A DNA stretch of 64,000 nt. Origin: Bacillota bacterium (GTDB lineage: Bacteria; Bacillota_C; Negativicutes; JAEYSJ01). Under the pieces are notes generated by a model. It worked only from the letters and a program-made list of their open reading frames with translations. It was not told the DNA's origin and did no database searches. The position numbers were made by a program, and so were the translations under genes. Shown piece by piece: positions 1-9,501 of this stretch. The stretch is from assembly GCA_023434855.1 (NCBI GenBank), contig JAEYSJ010000404.1, positions 1-64,000 on the forward strand, read 5' to 3'. Position 1 is the stretch's first letter. The number at the start of each line of letters is the position of its first letter.

Positions 1-4
1 TTGT

Positions 5-1687
5 ATGACTGGGAGTGAAAAATATGTCCGGGATGGGGACAGAACGAAAGTAATTGTTGACTACGAGCCTGTTGGCAAGCGGATTTATGCACATACCGGC
101 CAGACAATTTTGGCAGCGGCCCAGGGACTGAACTTATTTGAACATGGCATCAGCGCGCCCTGCGGGGGTAAGGGGATATGCGGCCGGTGTCTGGTACGGC
201 TGATAACCGGCCAGTTAACCCCACCTTCTGCCAAGGAAATAAAGTTACTTGGCCAGGAACGTCTTAATCAGGGCTACCGTTTGGCCTGCCAGGCCGAAAT
301 TGCCGGTTCCTGCAAAATTGAGATTCCGGTCACATCTTTTATTGGACGCCAGCAACTGCAAATAGACGGATGTTTACAAGCAGTAGAGCCGGACTATCCA
401 ATGCAAGGAAATAGGGCGGAGACCAGCCATGAGCCGCTGGGACTGGCTGTCGATTTGGGAACGACAAAAATTGCCGCTTTTCTTATCAGGCTGACTAGCG
501 GAGAAGTTGCAGCTGCTGCCGGGATTTTGAATCCGCAAATCGCCTATGGTGAGGATGTGATGAGCAGGCTGGCATTTGCCACGGAGACCGGGGTCAATGC
601 GCAGCAAATGGCCGAAGCTGCCGCCAAAGGAATTAACGAATTGGCTAACCGCCTGACTTTGCAATTGGGTGTCACTGTTCAACAGATAGATCAGGCTGTT
701 ATTGTCGCCAACACGGCCATGCATCATTTGCTGCTAAGGCTGCCGGTCAGGCAGCTGGCCTGCTCTCCTTTTATTCCTGCTACAATTTTGCCGGTGGAGG
801 TTGCTGCCGAAGCAATCGGGTTGAAATTAGGCCAGCAGGCCCGGGTGTATTTTACGCCCCCCGTAGGCGGTTTTGTCGGTGGCGATCATGTCGCCATGAT
901 TCAGGCAAGCGGAATTGATAAAAAGCAAGGTATAGTGCTAGGCATTGATATCGGAACAAATACCGAAATTGTCCTGACAGTTAACGGTAAGCTCTCTTCC
1001 TGTTCCTGCGCATCCGGCCCGGCTTTTGAAGGAGCGCATATTTATCAGGGGATGCGCGCGATTAACGGCGCAATCAGCGAAGTGAAGCTTTTGCAGCAAG
1101 GCAAGGAAGTATTTTGGCAGACAATCGGCGGTCAAAAACCCATTGGACTATGCGGTTCCGGTATTATTGACACAGTTGCCGAACTGAGCAAAGCCGGAAT
1201 TATCGCGGCTAACGGCAAACTGGACCCTGACAATCCGCGGGTAAGGAGCGGGCCGGGCAAAGTCCCTGAATTTGTCATTGTTACTCAAGCGGACAGTGGT
1301 TGTGGCAGTGATATTGTCATTACGCAAAAAGACATTGGCGAGATCCAATTAGCCAAGGCAGCCATTGCCAGTGGGATCAGCATTCTAGCAGGCACATTTG
1401 GTGTTAGCGTGGAGAACCTCGACCAAATTCTGATTGCCGGCGCCTTCGGATCGTTTCTGCGGCTGGAAAGTGCTATTGCCATTGGTATGCTGCCGGCACT
1501 GCCGCTGGAGCGCTATCAACAGATCGGAAACGCTGCCGGGGCCGGCGCCTGTATGAGTTTAATATCTTCCCAAGAACGCCGCCGGGTTGAAGTTTTGGCA
1601 AGGACAATAGACCACCTGGATTTAGTGCTGCAGCCGAATTTTAAGCGGGAATTTGCCAAATCGCTGAAATTTCCATTAGTTTATTAG
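5..1687 (+). CDS. 2Fe-2S ferredoxin / ASKHA-domain protein, corrinoid activation (RACo) type
   Basis: The protein (560 aa from this ATG) begins with a plant-type 2Fe-2S ferredoxin domain. The cluster cysteines are C53, C59, C62 and C95 in the pattern CGGKGICGRC...C. A linker follows, then a long C-terminal ASKHA ATPase-like region (DUF4445) with phosphate-binding loops DLGTTK near residue 150 and DIGTNTE near 314, and a late IAGAFGSF motif. Proteins of this build (RACo, RamA-like) use ATP to reduce the cobalt of corrinoid proteins to Co(I), reactivating methyltransferases. That fits an acetogenic or methyl-group-using Negativicute. The methyltransferase partners would lie to the left of the window. 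The reading frame is open to the window edge, so the true start may lie upstream. The domain call is firm; the exact corrinoid partner is unknown. Confidence 0.85.
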   Translation: MTGSEKYVRDGDRTKVIVDYEPVGKRIYAHTGQTILAAAQGLNLFEHGISAPCGGKGICGRCLVRLITGQLTPPSAKEIKLLGQERLNQGYRLACQAEIAGSCKIEIPVTSFIGRQQLQIDGCLQAVEPDYPMQGNRAETSHEPLGLAVDLGTTKIAAFLIRLTSGEVAAAAGILNPQIAYGEDVMSRLAFATETGVNAQQMAEAAAKGINELANRLTLQLGVTVQQIDQAVIVANTAMHHLLLRLPVRQLACSPFIPATILPVEVAAEAIGLKLGQQARVYFTPPVGGFVGGDHVAMIQASGIDKKQGIVLGIDIGTNTEIVLTVNGKLSSCSCASGPAFEGAHIYQGMRAINGAISEVKLLQQGKEVFWQTIGGQKPIGLCGSGIIDTVAELSKAGIIAANGKLDPDNPRVRSGPGKVPEFVIVTQADSGCGSDIVITQKDIGEIQLAKAAIASGISILAGTFGVSVENLDQILIAGAFGSFLRLESAIAIGMLPALPLERYQQIGNAAGAGACMSLISSQERRRVEVLARTIDHLDLVLQPNFKREFAKSLKFPLVY

Positions 1688-1689
1688 AG

Positions 1690-1786
1690 GCTGTTACAAA
1701 ATACCCATGTGCATCGTGCTTGCCTAACGTACAAATTTTCTGTGTGCCTTCCTATATGGCTTAGCATCCGGGTATTCTGTAACAGC
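1690..1786. repeat. 97-bp element bounded by 17-bp inverted repeats
   Basis: The left arm (1690-1706, GCTGTTACAAAATACCC) is matched in reverse complement by the right arm (1770-1786) with a single mismatch. The arms enclose about 63 bp with no coding potential. It lies between the stop of the ferredoxin/ASKHA gene and the porin leader. There is no T-run, so it is not a normal terminator. It resembles a small MITE or REP-type intergenic element. No second copy was noticed in the window. Confidence 0.5.
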
Positions 1787-1890
1787 TTTAAAGAATTTTA
1801 AGGAAAGTTATGTTTTTTGAAACAAACTCTATGGGTGACCATAATGAACGATCATGGCAACAAAAATTGAATTTGTGGGGAGGAAATTAC

Positions 1891-3132
1891 ATGAAGAAAC
1901 TGGTTATTGTGTTATCACTGGCATTTGTACTGGGTATTGCCGGCACGGCTTTTGCCGCTGCCAATCCTTTTGTAGATGTTCCTGCCAAGCACTGGGCTTA
2001 TGAGTCAGTAGCGAAACTGGCTAAAGCCGGTATCGCTACAGGCTATGGTGATGGCACTTTCCGTGGTGACAGGACCATGACCCGTTATGAAATGGCTGCT
2101 ATTGTCGCCAAAGCTATGGCTAACCAGGATAAAGCCAACGCTGAGCAAAAAGCTGAAATCGCTAAACTACAAGCCGAATTCAGTGATGAACTGACCAAAC
2201 TTGGTGTTCGTGTGACCGCTTTGGAAAATAAAGTCGGCAATATTAAATTCACTGGCGAAGTTCGTGAGCGGTATGAATATATGAATAATCCATCAATTTC
2301 CACTAATAATCCTGCATTGCTTACTCGTTTCCGCCTGACTATGAATGCGCAGTTAACCGATGACTTGGCGTTTGTTGGTCGTTACCACAGTGAGAATTAT
2401 GCTGGTGCTGCTGCACAGGTAAGAATTGATCAGGCTTATTTAACAGGAAAAGCTTTTGATGGAGTAAATTTCAGCCTGGGTAGAATGCCGTTGTCTCTTG
2501 GTAAAGGCCTTACTGCCGATACTTGGCATGACTGGGATGGCGTTAAATTTAACTTTGGTAATCAAGTGAAATTTAGTGTAGGTTCTGCTAAAGCTCCTAA
2601 TCTGGTTTGGGGAGGTCCTGCAGATAATTACCAATTTGGTGATATTAATTATGCTATCACTCCGAACCTTGATATAACTGCAGCATATTTTAAAGATAAA
2701 AATAGCGATGATTATAAGACTTGGGCTGCTGGCCTTGGTTACAAACTAGACAAATTTACATTTACCGGTGAGTACGGTAAAAATAGTGCGAGTAATGCAA
2801 GAGCCGCTAATGGCAACAACGATGCAAAAGCTTGGTATGGGATGGTAAAATATCTTGGTGCTGATAGCGCAAAAGAAAAATCCTATGGTATTTCCGTTAT
2901 TTACAGAAGAGCGGATTCGCGATTTGATCATGATTCATGGAATACTTTCCTGGGTACATGGGAGAGCATGTCCTATCAAACATTGGATAACACCAAAGGC
3001 TTTGAATATGATGTTGACTATACAGTATTCAAGAACGGTGTCCTGAGCTTCCAATATTATGATCTGAAAGATTTGGCAGGAAGTACTGTTGATAGACGTG
3101 GTTTTGCTACTTCTCTGACTTACTCCTTCTAA
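1891..3132 (+). CDS. SLH-domain outer-membrane porin (OmpM type)
   Basis: This is a 413-aa secreted protein. A signal peptide (residues 1 to about 23, ending TAFAA) is followed by one S-layer-homology domain (about 27-75, FVDVPAKHWAYE...). A charged coiled-coil spacer (about 80-115) leads into a C-terminal beta-barrel of about 300 residues rich in alternating aromatic strands, ending in a terminal phenylalanine (LTYSF) as outer-membrane barrels do. In Negativicutes such OmpM proteins tether the outer membrane to polyamine-decorated peptidoglycan through the SLH domain and act as general porins. The start chosen is ATG 1891 behind GGGGAGGAAATTAC; an upstream in-frame start at 1810 has no leader logic. 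A strong terminator follows at once. This gene is the best single sign that the host is a diderm Firmicute. Confidence 0.9.
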   Translation: MKKLVIVLSLAFVLGIAGTAFAAANPFVDVPAKHWAYESVAKLAKAGIATGYGDGTFRGDRTMTRYEMAAIVAKAMANQDKANAEQKAEIAKLQAEFSDELTKLGVRVTALENKVGNIKFTGEVRERYEYMNNPSISTNNPALLTRFRLTMNAQLTDDLAFVGRYHSENYAGAAAQVRIDQAYLTGKAFDGVNFSLGRMPLSLGKGLTADTWHDWDGVKFNFGNQVKFSVGSAKAPNLVWGGPADNYQFGDINYAITPNLDITAAYFKDKNSDDYKTWAAGLGYKLDKFTFTGEYGKNSASNARAANGNNDAKAWYGMVKYLGADSAKEKSYGISVIYRRADSRFDHDSWNTFLGTWESMSYQTLDNTKGFEYDVDYTVFKNGVLSFQYYDLKDLAGSTVDRRGFATSLTYSF

Positions 3133-3139
3133 TCCAGAA

Positions 3140-3175
3140 GACCCATCAGCCAATGCGGCTGATGGGTCTTTGTCC
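3140..3175 (+). terminator. Rho-independent terminator of the porin gene
   Basis: There is a perfect 12-bp stem (3140-3151 with 3157-3168, GACCCATCAGCC / GGCTGATGGGTC), a 5-nt loop and a short T-rich tail. It lies 8 nt after the porin stop codon and also separates the convergent gene at 3180. Confidence 0.9.
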
Positions 3176-3179
3176 GTTA

Positions 3180-3665
3180 TTATCTTTTAGCGTTGACATA
3201 TTCAATGGCTTCCTTGCCAGTTATGTGCTCGACGTCAATTGCAATAATATAAGCTTGCGTACATCCGGTTATTTCTTTTTGTTTGGCTTCTTCAGGCTGG
3301 TCTTCAGAATACTTTTCAACTAAAGCCGCAAAAGCTTCCAGCCTTTCATCACCTTCTACAACTCTTGCTTTACCAAAAGCAAGAACGCTGCGGAAATAAG
3401 AAGTATATTTTTCACTTACTATCGTATCTTCATCTATTACTAAAAAAGATACCTTTGGGTTCTTCGTAATAGCATCGATTTTATGTCCAGCTTTTGCTGA
3501 ATGAAAATAGATTTTCTCATTACAATAGACATAGCTAAGTGGAACTGCATAGGGGTACTCTTCATCACCTAAGCACGCCAGGACACCATTGGTACATCTG
3601 TCCATTACAGCTAGGGTACCTTCCATTGATAATAATTGCTTACCTCTTCTCATTTCTCTAAACAT
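3180..3665 (-). CDS. Pyridoxamine 5'-phosphate oxidase-like flavin protein (NimA family)
   Basis: This 161-aa protein has the single split-barrel FMN-binding fold of NimA/PNPOx-like proteins. It starts MFREMRRGKQ, has a GVLACLGDEEYPYAVPLSY segment typical of the barrel, then KIYFHSAKAGHKIDAI and a VSFLVIDED strand. Family members bind FMN and some reduce 5-nitroimidazoles, but most are uncharacterised general flavin reductases. The length is normal for the family. It is monocistronic, convergent with the porin. A specific resistance role cannot be inferred from sequence alone. Confidence 0.8.
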   Translation of the reverse strand: MFREMRRGKQLLSMEGTLAVMDRCTNGVLACLGDEEYPYAVPLSYVYCNEKIYFHSAKAGHKIDAITKNPKVSFLVIDEDTIVSEKYTSYFRSVLAFGKARVVEGDERLEAFAALVEKYSEDQPEEAKQKEITGCTQAYIIAIDVEHITGKEAIEYVNAKR

Positions 3666-3746
3666 TAGTTATTTCCTCGCTTTCACGCATAGCCGTTAAA
3701 TTGGTGCTATGCAGGCAATGTAAATAGACATTATCTATTCTATAAT

Positions 3747-3965
3747 TTAAATTTTATTTAAAAGTACTAACCCAACAATACAAAAAATGACACCTATTGT
3801 TTTCGATATAGCAAAGCCTTCTTTATAAAATAAAACACCTACCGGAATCAGCATAATAGCCAACAGAATATTTGCCACCAATAAACCAACACTTACGTTC
3901 CAACCAGCACGATAGGCCATTAAATAGCCAAATTCAAGCCCTATAATAGCTACGCCAAGTGTCAA
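3747..3965 (-). pseudogene. C-terminal fragment of an EamA/DMT-type membrane transporter
   Basis: The 72-aa frame shows two to three hydrophobic helices (GVAIIGLEFGYLMAYRAGW; LLVANILLAIMLIPVGVLF; TIGVIFCIVGLVLL), like the C-terminal half of a drug/metabolite transporter. It opens only about 18 nt before the TTG used here and has no convincing ribosome binding site. The first helices expected for even a small transporter are missing. It is probably a truncated relic. A functional SMR-like mini-protein is possible but less likely. Confidence 0.5.
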
Positions 3966-4038
3966 ACTTGTCCAATTTACTTCTTAATGGATTGAAGCAT
4001 CCCCTATCATTATAGCAGAAAAAATAGGGAAATATTTC

Positions 4039-4068
4039 TTGACAACAATGTTCTGCAAGTGTTATAAT
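4039..4068 (+). promoter_or_regulatory. SigA-type promoter of the TetR/efflux unit
   Basis: A consensus -35 TTGACA (4039-4044) and a perfect -10 TATAAT (4063-4068) are separated by 18 bp. The start codon of the TetR gene lies about 31 bp downstream. The imperfect palindrome TTCGACCGAA (4068-4077) just after the -10 is a plausible autoregulatory operator; that part is inference. Confidence 0.75.
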
Positions 4069-4099
4069 TCGACCGAAGTCAGTTAATGAGGTGTTTGCT

Positions 4100-4732
4100 A
4101 TGGCTCGTCCGTCACAAGACCATCAAATAAGAATTAGAGAAATCCTGGATGTTGCTGAACCGTTGTTTTATGCCAAAGGCTATCACGAGACAGCAATTAG
4201 TGACATCGTAAAGAAAATGGGCATCGCCAAAGGAACATTCTACTATTACTTTAAATCGAAACAAGAAATACTGGAAACGTTGATTAAACGCCGCATTTCT
4301 GCATTTATGTCGGAAGTACAGGCGATAGCTGACTCCGCCGGGATTACTTCGCCGCAGAAAATTGAATCCGTGATTCAGGCTATGTTTAGAACCATTAGAA
4401 ATAATGATGAAGGACTGGTATTTGAATACTTATATAATGACAGAACTCTGCATATCCTGGATAAGATAAGCCGTGAAGGAATACGGCAGTTAACACCGGT
4501 GCTGCTGAAAATTATTGAAAATGGAAAACAGCAAAATGATTTTAAGGTCCCCCATCCCTTAGCAGCAGTAAACGTAATTCTAGCTGTCGTAGACTCAATG
4601 TTTGATGCAATCTATGAGAAATCTCCTGACGACTTGCTGGTTTCCCAGCGCATTCTGGCAGAATCTCTCATTGAAAAAGCACTAGGATTACCGGGGAAAA
4701 CTATACATATTGAAGAAAACGAGATTGCTTAA
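4100..4732 (+). CDS. TetR/AcrR-family transcriptional repressor
   Basis: A 210-aa one-component regulator. The N-terminal helix-turn-helix (about residues 10-55) contains the signature GIAKGTFYYYFKSK. The C-terminal helical ligand domain is variable, as usual. ATG 4100 is preferred to GTG 4091 because GAGGTG sits 7 nt before it. It lies directly upstream of, and co-directional with, a small gene and an RND adaptor/permease pair, so it most likely represses that efflux operon and itself and responds to an exported compound. A weak terminator-like hairpin between it and the next gene suggests partly separate transcription. Confidence 0.88.
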   Translation: MARPSQDHQIRIREILDVAEPLFYAKGYHETAISDIVKKMGIAKGTFYYYFKSKQEILETLIKRRISAFMSEVQAIADSAGITSPQKIESVIQAMFRTIRNNDEGLVFEYLYNDRTLHILDKISREGIRQLTPVLLKIIENGKQQNDFKVPHPLAAVNVILAVVDSMFDAIYEKSPDDLLVSQRILAESLIEKALGLPGKTIHIEENEIA

Positions 4733-4803
4733 AAACGCCCACCTGCGGCGCCGTGCAAATTACGTGAGACATGTTTTTAAACACGCTCAAAAAAATCGCT
4801 AAA

Positions 4804-4828
4804 AAAACGCCAGTATAGGCGGTTTTTT
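4804..4828 (+). terminator. Probable weak terminator after the TetR gene
   Basis: A short GC stem (CGCC at 4808-4811 with GGCG at 4818-4821) is flanked by an A-run and followed by TTTTTT. The stem has an internal mismatch, so read-through into the efflux genes is likely. Confidence 0.45.
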
Positions 4829-5005
4829 AGACTCATTAATCGACCCGATTCGAAAAACTGCTTCCAACCTTTGCAGTAAAGAAGTCATTTTTCCCGGTGC
4901 CGGGAATTGAATCCATAGTACGTCATCCAGTTACATCATACTAAATATCCGAGTAGCGTTTTAATGAAGTATTGCTTATTAATTTTGTGTAAGGAGGGCA
5001 GCAAA

Positions 5006-5224
5006 ATGTGTACGATTATTCATGGCATTCCGGTTATAGCAGGGTCATCATTGCCATGGCCGGAAACCAGCGAACTTGTATCCGAATTGGTGCAAGAGTG
5101 GGCCTGGGAAGGCAGGGAGCTTGGAAGAATTGAGCTTATGAGCGATGGACAGTCGATTCGTATTTGCGCTTATACCAAGCCGGTTGTCAAGCTTGTTCCA
5201 ATAAAAACAATAAGTGAGGAGTAA
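5006..5224 (+). CDS. Small protein of unknown function upstream of the RND operon
   Basis: A 72-aa acidic soluble protein (MCTIIHGIPVIAGSSLPWPE...) with no signal peptide or membrane segment. ATG 5006 is chosen because AAGGAGGGC lies 8 nt upstream. Longer in-frame starts lack such a site. Its stop (5224) is 4 nt before the adaptor start, so it is translationally linked to the efflux genes. I do not recognise the family. Its position suggests an accessory or regulatory role in the efflux operon, but nothing in the sequence proves it. Confidence 0.6.
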   Translation: MCTIIHGIPVIAGSSLPWPETSELVSELVQEWAWEGRELGRIELMSDGQSIRICAYTKPVVKLVPIKTISEE

Positions 5225-5228
5225 TATT

Positions 5229-6362
5229 ATGGAACAATTAAAGTGGCTGTCAAATGTATCAAAAAAGAAATTATATTATGGTTTAACCGCGGCAGTAGTT
5301 CTAATTTGCATCATAGGCGGGTTTCTGTGGAAAGGGAACAGTCAGGCCAAACCGATGCTGGAGGATATTCCCCTGGTACGGGCCGCAAAAGTAGCTTCGG
5401 CAGGTGCAGCCCAAAACTACATCTATTCCGGTGAAGTGCGTGGCCGCTTTGAAAGCCAGTTGGCGTTTCAGGTTGGCGGCAAAGTGGTGAAACGCAACGT
5501 GGAACTCGGCAGTACTGTCCGCGCCGGGGACGTGCTTATGCAGCTTGATCCCAAAGACTTGCAGCAAACAGTAAACAGCAATTCGGCTCAGGTCTACTCT
5601 GTGGAGTCGCAGCTTAGGCTGGCGGAAAGCAATTTGAACCGCTACCGGCAATTGTATGACCAAAGCGCTATAAGCCGTGCTCAACTGGACCAGTACCAAA
5701 ACGCCTATGAAGTTGCCGTGGCGGCTGTCCGCCAGGCATCGGCCCAATACTCGCAAGGGGCCAATCAGTTAGATTACAGTATGCTCTATGCGGATAAGGC
5801 CGGTGTCATTTCCAGCATTAACGCCGAAGCCGGGCAGGTGGTCAGTGCCGGGCAAACGGTGCTGACCATTGTGCAGGACGGGGAACGGGAAATAGAAATA
5901 AGTGTGCCGGAAAACCGGGTAGAAGAATTGCGCAAAGCAACGCAGATTAAAATTACATTCTGGGCCCTTGCCAATACAGTGGCAGAGGGGAAGGTAAGGG
6001 AAATCGCGCCCATGGCCGATCAAACCACCCGTACCTATAAAGTTCGCATCAGCTTGCTAAATCCGCCGCCGGAAATCAAGCTGGGAATGACGGCGGCAGT
6101 GGAAGTTGCCGGTTCCGGTGGGCAGGCAGCCGCCACTGCCCTGATCCCTTTAACTGCTGTTTATCAGACAAATGATGCTCCCTGTGTCTGGGTTGTAAAC
6201 GACAATACGGTAAGCTTACGCCCGGTGAAGGTAGGGGCCTTTGGCGATGCCGGTATCCAGGTGCTTTCCGGACTCAATCCCGGCGAAATCATTATTACGG
6301 CAGGAGTCCATAAATTGCGGGAAGGACAAAAGGTGCAGATAGCCGGGGGTGATAACTTGTGA
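5229..6362 (+). CDS. RND efflux periplasmic adaptor (membrane fusion protein)
   Basis: A 377-aa HlyD/AcrA-type adaptor. A single N-terminal membrane anchor (about residues 15-35) is followed by the split lipoyl (barrel-sandwich) domain with FQVGGKVVKRNVELGSTV and the returning half AGVISSINAEAGQVVSAGQ. Between them is an alpha-hairpin (about 100-165) rich in Gln, Ser and Ala, then beta-barrel and membrane-proximal domains. It bridges the inner-membrane pump encoded next with an outer-membrane channel. No TolC-like gene is nearby, so the channel must come from elsewhere in the genome. The start is set by GAGGAG 7 nt upstream. Its stop overlaps the permease start by 4 nt. Confidence 0.9.
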   Translation: MEQLKWLSNVSKKKLYYGLTAAVVLICIIGGFLWKGNSQAKPMLEDIPLVRAAKVASAGAAQNYIYSGEVRGRFESQLAFQVGGKVVKRNVELGSTVRAGDVLMQLDPKDLQQTVNSNSAQVYSVESQLRLAESNLNRYRQLYDQSAISRAQLDQYQNAYEVAVAAVRQASAQYSQGANQLDYSMLYADKAGVISSINAEAGQVVSAGQTVLTIVQDGEREIEISVPENRVEELRKATQIKITFWALANTVAEGKVREIAPMADQTTRTYKVRISLLNPPPEIKLGMTAAVEVAGSGGQAAATALIPLTAVYQTNDAPCVWVVNDNTVSLRPVKVGAFGDAGIQVLSGLNPGEIIITAGVHKLREGQKVQIAGGDNL

Positions 6363-9300
6363 AGAATATCAACCTAACGGAATGGGCGTTGAATCACAGG
6401 CAAGTGGTTTACTTTTTTCTTCTTATTATCTTTATCGGCGGGATTTTTTCTTATCGAAACCTTGGACGGATGGAAGATCCTGATTTTACTATCCGTCAAA
6501 TGATCGTAACCGTCAACTGGCCAGGCGCTTCGGCCCGGCAGGTGGAAGAGCAGGTTACGGATAAAATTGAAAAAAAATTACAGGATACACCGGGGTTAGA
6601 TTATCTAAAAAGTCAATCCAACCCTGGACAATCCATGATTTATGTTGCACTAAAAGATGACGCAGTGACTGAAAGCCAGATTCGTCCCACTTGGCTGGAA
6701 GTACGCAATATGGTCAATGATATTAAAGGCACACTGCCGCAAGGAGTCGAGGGACCCTATTTTAATGACCGGTTTGACGATGTGTTCGGCTGCGTTTATG
6801 CCTTAACCGGCGATGGATACAGTTACGAGGATTTACGGGAACGGGCGGAAAAAATTCGCAGAATCCTGCTGGGTGTGCCAAGTGTAAAAAAAGTAGAACT
6901 TATCGGTGTACAGGCCGAAAAAGTTTATATTGAAATAGAAACTGCCAAACTGGCGCAACTAGGTATTGCTCCGTCAGACATTACGAGCGCTGTGCAAGCC
7001 CAGGATGCAATGACGGCCTCCGGAATGATCGAGACATCATCTGACAATGTATATTTGCGCGTGACTGGTATGTTCGAGAATCTGGATGATCTGAAAGCTC
7101 TCCCCATCCGGGCCAACGGGCATACCTTCCGGCTAGGGGATATTGCCAAAATTACCCGCAGTTATATTGATCCACCGGACTCCAAAATGTATTTCAACGG
7201 CCAGCCGGCCGTCGGCCTGGCTTTATCTATGGAAAAGGGCGGCAATATCCTTACTCTCGGCAGCAACTTAGACAAAACATTGTTACAAATCAAAAAAGAC
7301 CTGCCACTGGGCTTGGAATTAAACTCCTTTTCAAATCAACCAAAAGTTGTTAAAGAATCCATTAATGAATTTGTGGAATCACTGGCAGAAGCCATCGCCA
7401 TTGTACTGCTTGTCAGTTTTATCAGCCTTGGCGTGCGTTCCGGTGTTGTTGTCGCCCTATGCATACCTCTGGTAGTTACCGGTGTATTTATTTCCATGAA
7501 AATACTGGGAATTGACCTTCATAAAATTTCCCTGGGAGCGCTGATTATCGCCTTAGGCCTTCTGGTTGACGATGCCATCATTGCAATTGAAATGATGATT
7601 GTCAAACTGGAACAAGGCTGGTGCCGGGAAGATGCAGCCTGTTACGCCTACACATCAACTGCCTTTCCGATGCTGACCGGGACGCTGATTACCTGTGCCG
7701 GATTTATTCCGGTGGGTTTCTCCAAGGGATCCGCCTCTGAATATATGGGCAGTTTATTTTCCGTAATTACCATCGCCTTGCTTATTTCATGGGTGGTGTC
7801 TGTGATGGTGACCCCGCTATTAGGACATAAACTGATAAAGATTTCCCCTGTCAGCAATATGCATGACATCGATATTTACAACACCAGGTTTTACCGCATG
7901 TTCAAGCGCATATTGACGTGGTGTCTTCTTAATCGAAAACGGGTACTGTCCATTACCGCGGCTTGCTTTGTCGGTTCTATATTCTTACTGGGGCTGGTAA
8001 AACAGGAATTTTTCCCGGCCTCAGCCCGCCCGGAATTAATTGTGGAAATGAGGTTGCCCCAGGGAGCATCCATTCAGGCAACGGAACAGGAGGCCAATCG
8101 ATTTGCGCAGTACTTTACCGACGATGCCGACCTGGTGAACTATACCTATTATATCGGACAAGGGGGCCCGCGTTTTGTTTTGGTCTTCGATCCGGTACTT
8201 CCTGATTTGAGTTTCGCGCAATTCATTTTCGTTGCCAAAGATACCAAAGCCCGTGACGAACTGGCGAAAAAAGTGCACGAGCTTCTGGCCACCGAATTTC
8301 CGGACGTGCGCGGCAATGTTAAAATTCTAAATACCGGCCCTTCGGCTCCTTACCCAGTCATGCTCCGTGTCAGTGGCTATGACCATGACAAAGTCCGCGA
8401 AATTGCCGGACAAGTACAGGACCGTATGGCCGCCGACCCCAATCTTACCGATGTAAACTTAGACTGGAATGAAAAAAGTAAAGTCATGCATTTGACTATC
8501 GATCAGGACAAGGCCCGTATGCTGGGCATTAATAGCCAAACGCTGGGCACAAACCTACAGGCCTTGTTGTCGGGGACAACGGTCGCTGAATTCCGCGAAA
8601 AAGACAAGACGGTCGGGATTGTATTTCGCATAAATCCGGACAGCCGCGATAGCTTTTCCCGTATTAAAGATTTAAATATTCACATCGGCAACGGCAAATT
8701 TGTCCCCTTGGATCAAATCGCCAAAATCAGTTTTGATGCGGAAGAGGGACTGATCTGGCGCCGTGATTTGAAGCCTACCATTACGGTTCAGGCCAATACT
8801 GTGGAAGGCGTATTGGGCAATGACGCGACCCAGCAGGCGTATGCCAACCTGAAGGAGCTCCGTGCTGCGCTGCCGCCAGGCTACAGCATCGATATTGACG
8901 GTCCTTCAGAAATGAGTGCGAAAGCCATCGGCTGGTTGCTGCAGCCCGTACCTGCCATGCTCGTCATTATTGTCTCTCTGCTCATGTTCCAGCTGCAGAA
9001 TATACCGAAGATGGTGCTGACTGTGCTGACTGCACCGCTAGGGATTATCGGCGTCAGTGTGGGTCTCCTGGTAACAGGAAGGCCGATGGGCTTTGTTGTG
9101 GAACTGGGCATACTGGCACTGTCAGGTATTATTATCCGGAACTCGGTTATTCTCATTGATCAAATTGAGCAACATAGCAAAAGTGGAGAAGCCCTGTGGG
9201 ATGCCATCATTCATGCGGCAGTCACCAGATTCAGGCCCATCATGCTCACGGCTGCCGCCGCTATTTTAGCCATGATCCCGCTGGTGTCAAGCATCTTCTG

Positions 9301-9472
9301 GGGACCAATGGCGGTGGCCATTGCGGGAGGTCTTTTTGGCGCCACTGTATTGACGCTGTTGGTACTGCCTACGATGTATGCCGCCTGGTATAAAGTACAG
9401 CCCGGCAGTACGTTGCAGCCAACAGCGGCGGAATATGCCGGACAGACGGGCAGCCATAAAGTGGAAGGCTAG
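6359..9472 (+). CDS. RND-family efflux permease (AcrB-like, HAE1)
   Basis: A full-length 1037-aa resistance-nodulation-division pump, with one N-terminal helix, two large periplasmic loops and two sets of membrane helices. The proton-relay aspartates are present in LLVDDAIIAIEMM (helix 4). The helix-10 lysine of AcrB is replaced by arginine in SGIIIRNSVILID, a change seen in a divergent clade of this family. It starts at GTG 6359, overlapping the adaptor stop (GTGA), so the two are translationally coupled. It would export lipophilic drugs or bile-like compounds across both membranes with the adaptor. No outer-membrane channel gene follows. Confidence 0.92.
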   Translation: MKNINLTEWALNHRQVVYFFLLIIFIGGIFSYRNLGRMEDPDFTIRQMIVTVNWPGASARQVEEQVTDKIEKKLQDTPGLDYLKSQSNPGQSMIYVALKDDAVTESQIRPTWLEVRNMVNDIKGTLPQGVEGPYFNDRFDDVFGCVYALTGDGYSYEDLRERAEKIRRILLGVPSVKKVELIGVQAEKVYIEIETAKLAQLGIAPSDITSAVQAQDAMTASGMIETSSDNVYLRVTGMFENLDDLKALPIRANGHTFRLGDIAKITRSYIDPPDSKMYFNGQPAVGLALSMEKGGNILTLGSNLDKTLLQIKKDLPLGLELNSFSNQPKVVKESINEFVESLAEAIAIVLLVSFISLGVRSGVVVALCIPLVVTGVFISMKILGIDLHKISLGALIIALGLLVDDAIIAIEMMIVKLEQGWCREDAACYAYTSTAFPMLTGTLITCAGFIPVGFSKGSASEYMGSLFSVITIALLISWVVSVMVTPLLGHKLIKISPVSNMHDIDIYNTRFYRMFKRILTWCLLNRKRVLSITAACFVGSIFLLGLVKQEFFPASARPELIVEMRLPQGASIQATEQEANRFAQYFTDDADLVNYTYYIGQGGPRFVLVFDPVLPDLSFAQFIFVAKDTKARDELAKKVHELLATEFPDVRGNVKILNTGPSAPYPVMLRVSGYDHDKVREIAGQVQDRMAADPNLTDVNLDWNEKSKVMHLTIDQDKARMLGINSQTLGTNLQALLSGTTVAEFREKDKTVGIVFRINPDSRDSFSRIKDLNIHIGNGKFVPLDQIAKISFDAEEGLIWRRDLKPTITVQANTVEGVLGNDATQQAYANLKELRAALPPGYSIDIDGPSEMSAKAIGWLLQPVPAMLVIIVSLLMFQLQNIPKMVLTVLTAPLGIIGVSVGLLVTGRPMGFVVELGILALSGIIIRNSVILIDQIEQHSKSGEALWDAIIHAAVTRFRPIMLTAAAAILAMIPLVSSIFWGPMAVAIAGGLFGATVLTLLVLPTMYAAWYKVQPGSTLQPTAAEYAGQTGSHKVEG

Positions 9473-9501
9473 CGGCAAGAATCTGTCAGGGGAGTTGGCA
9501 A

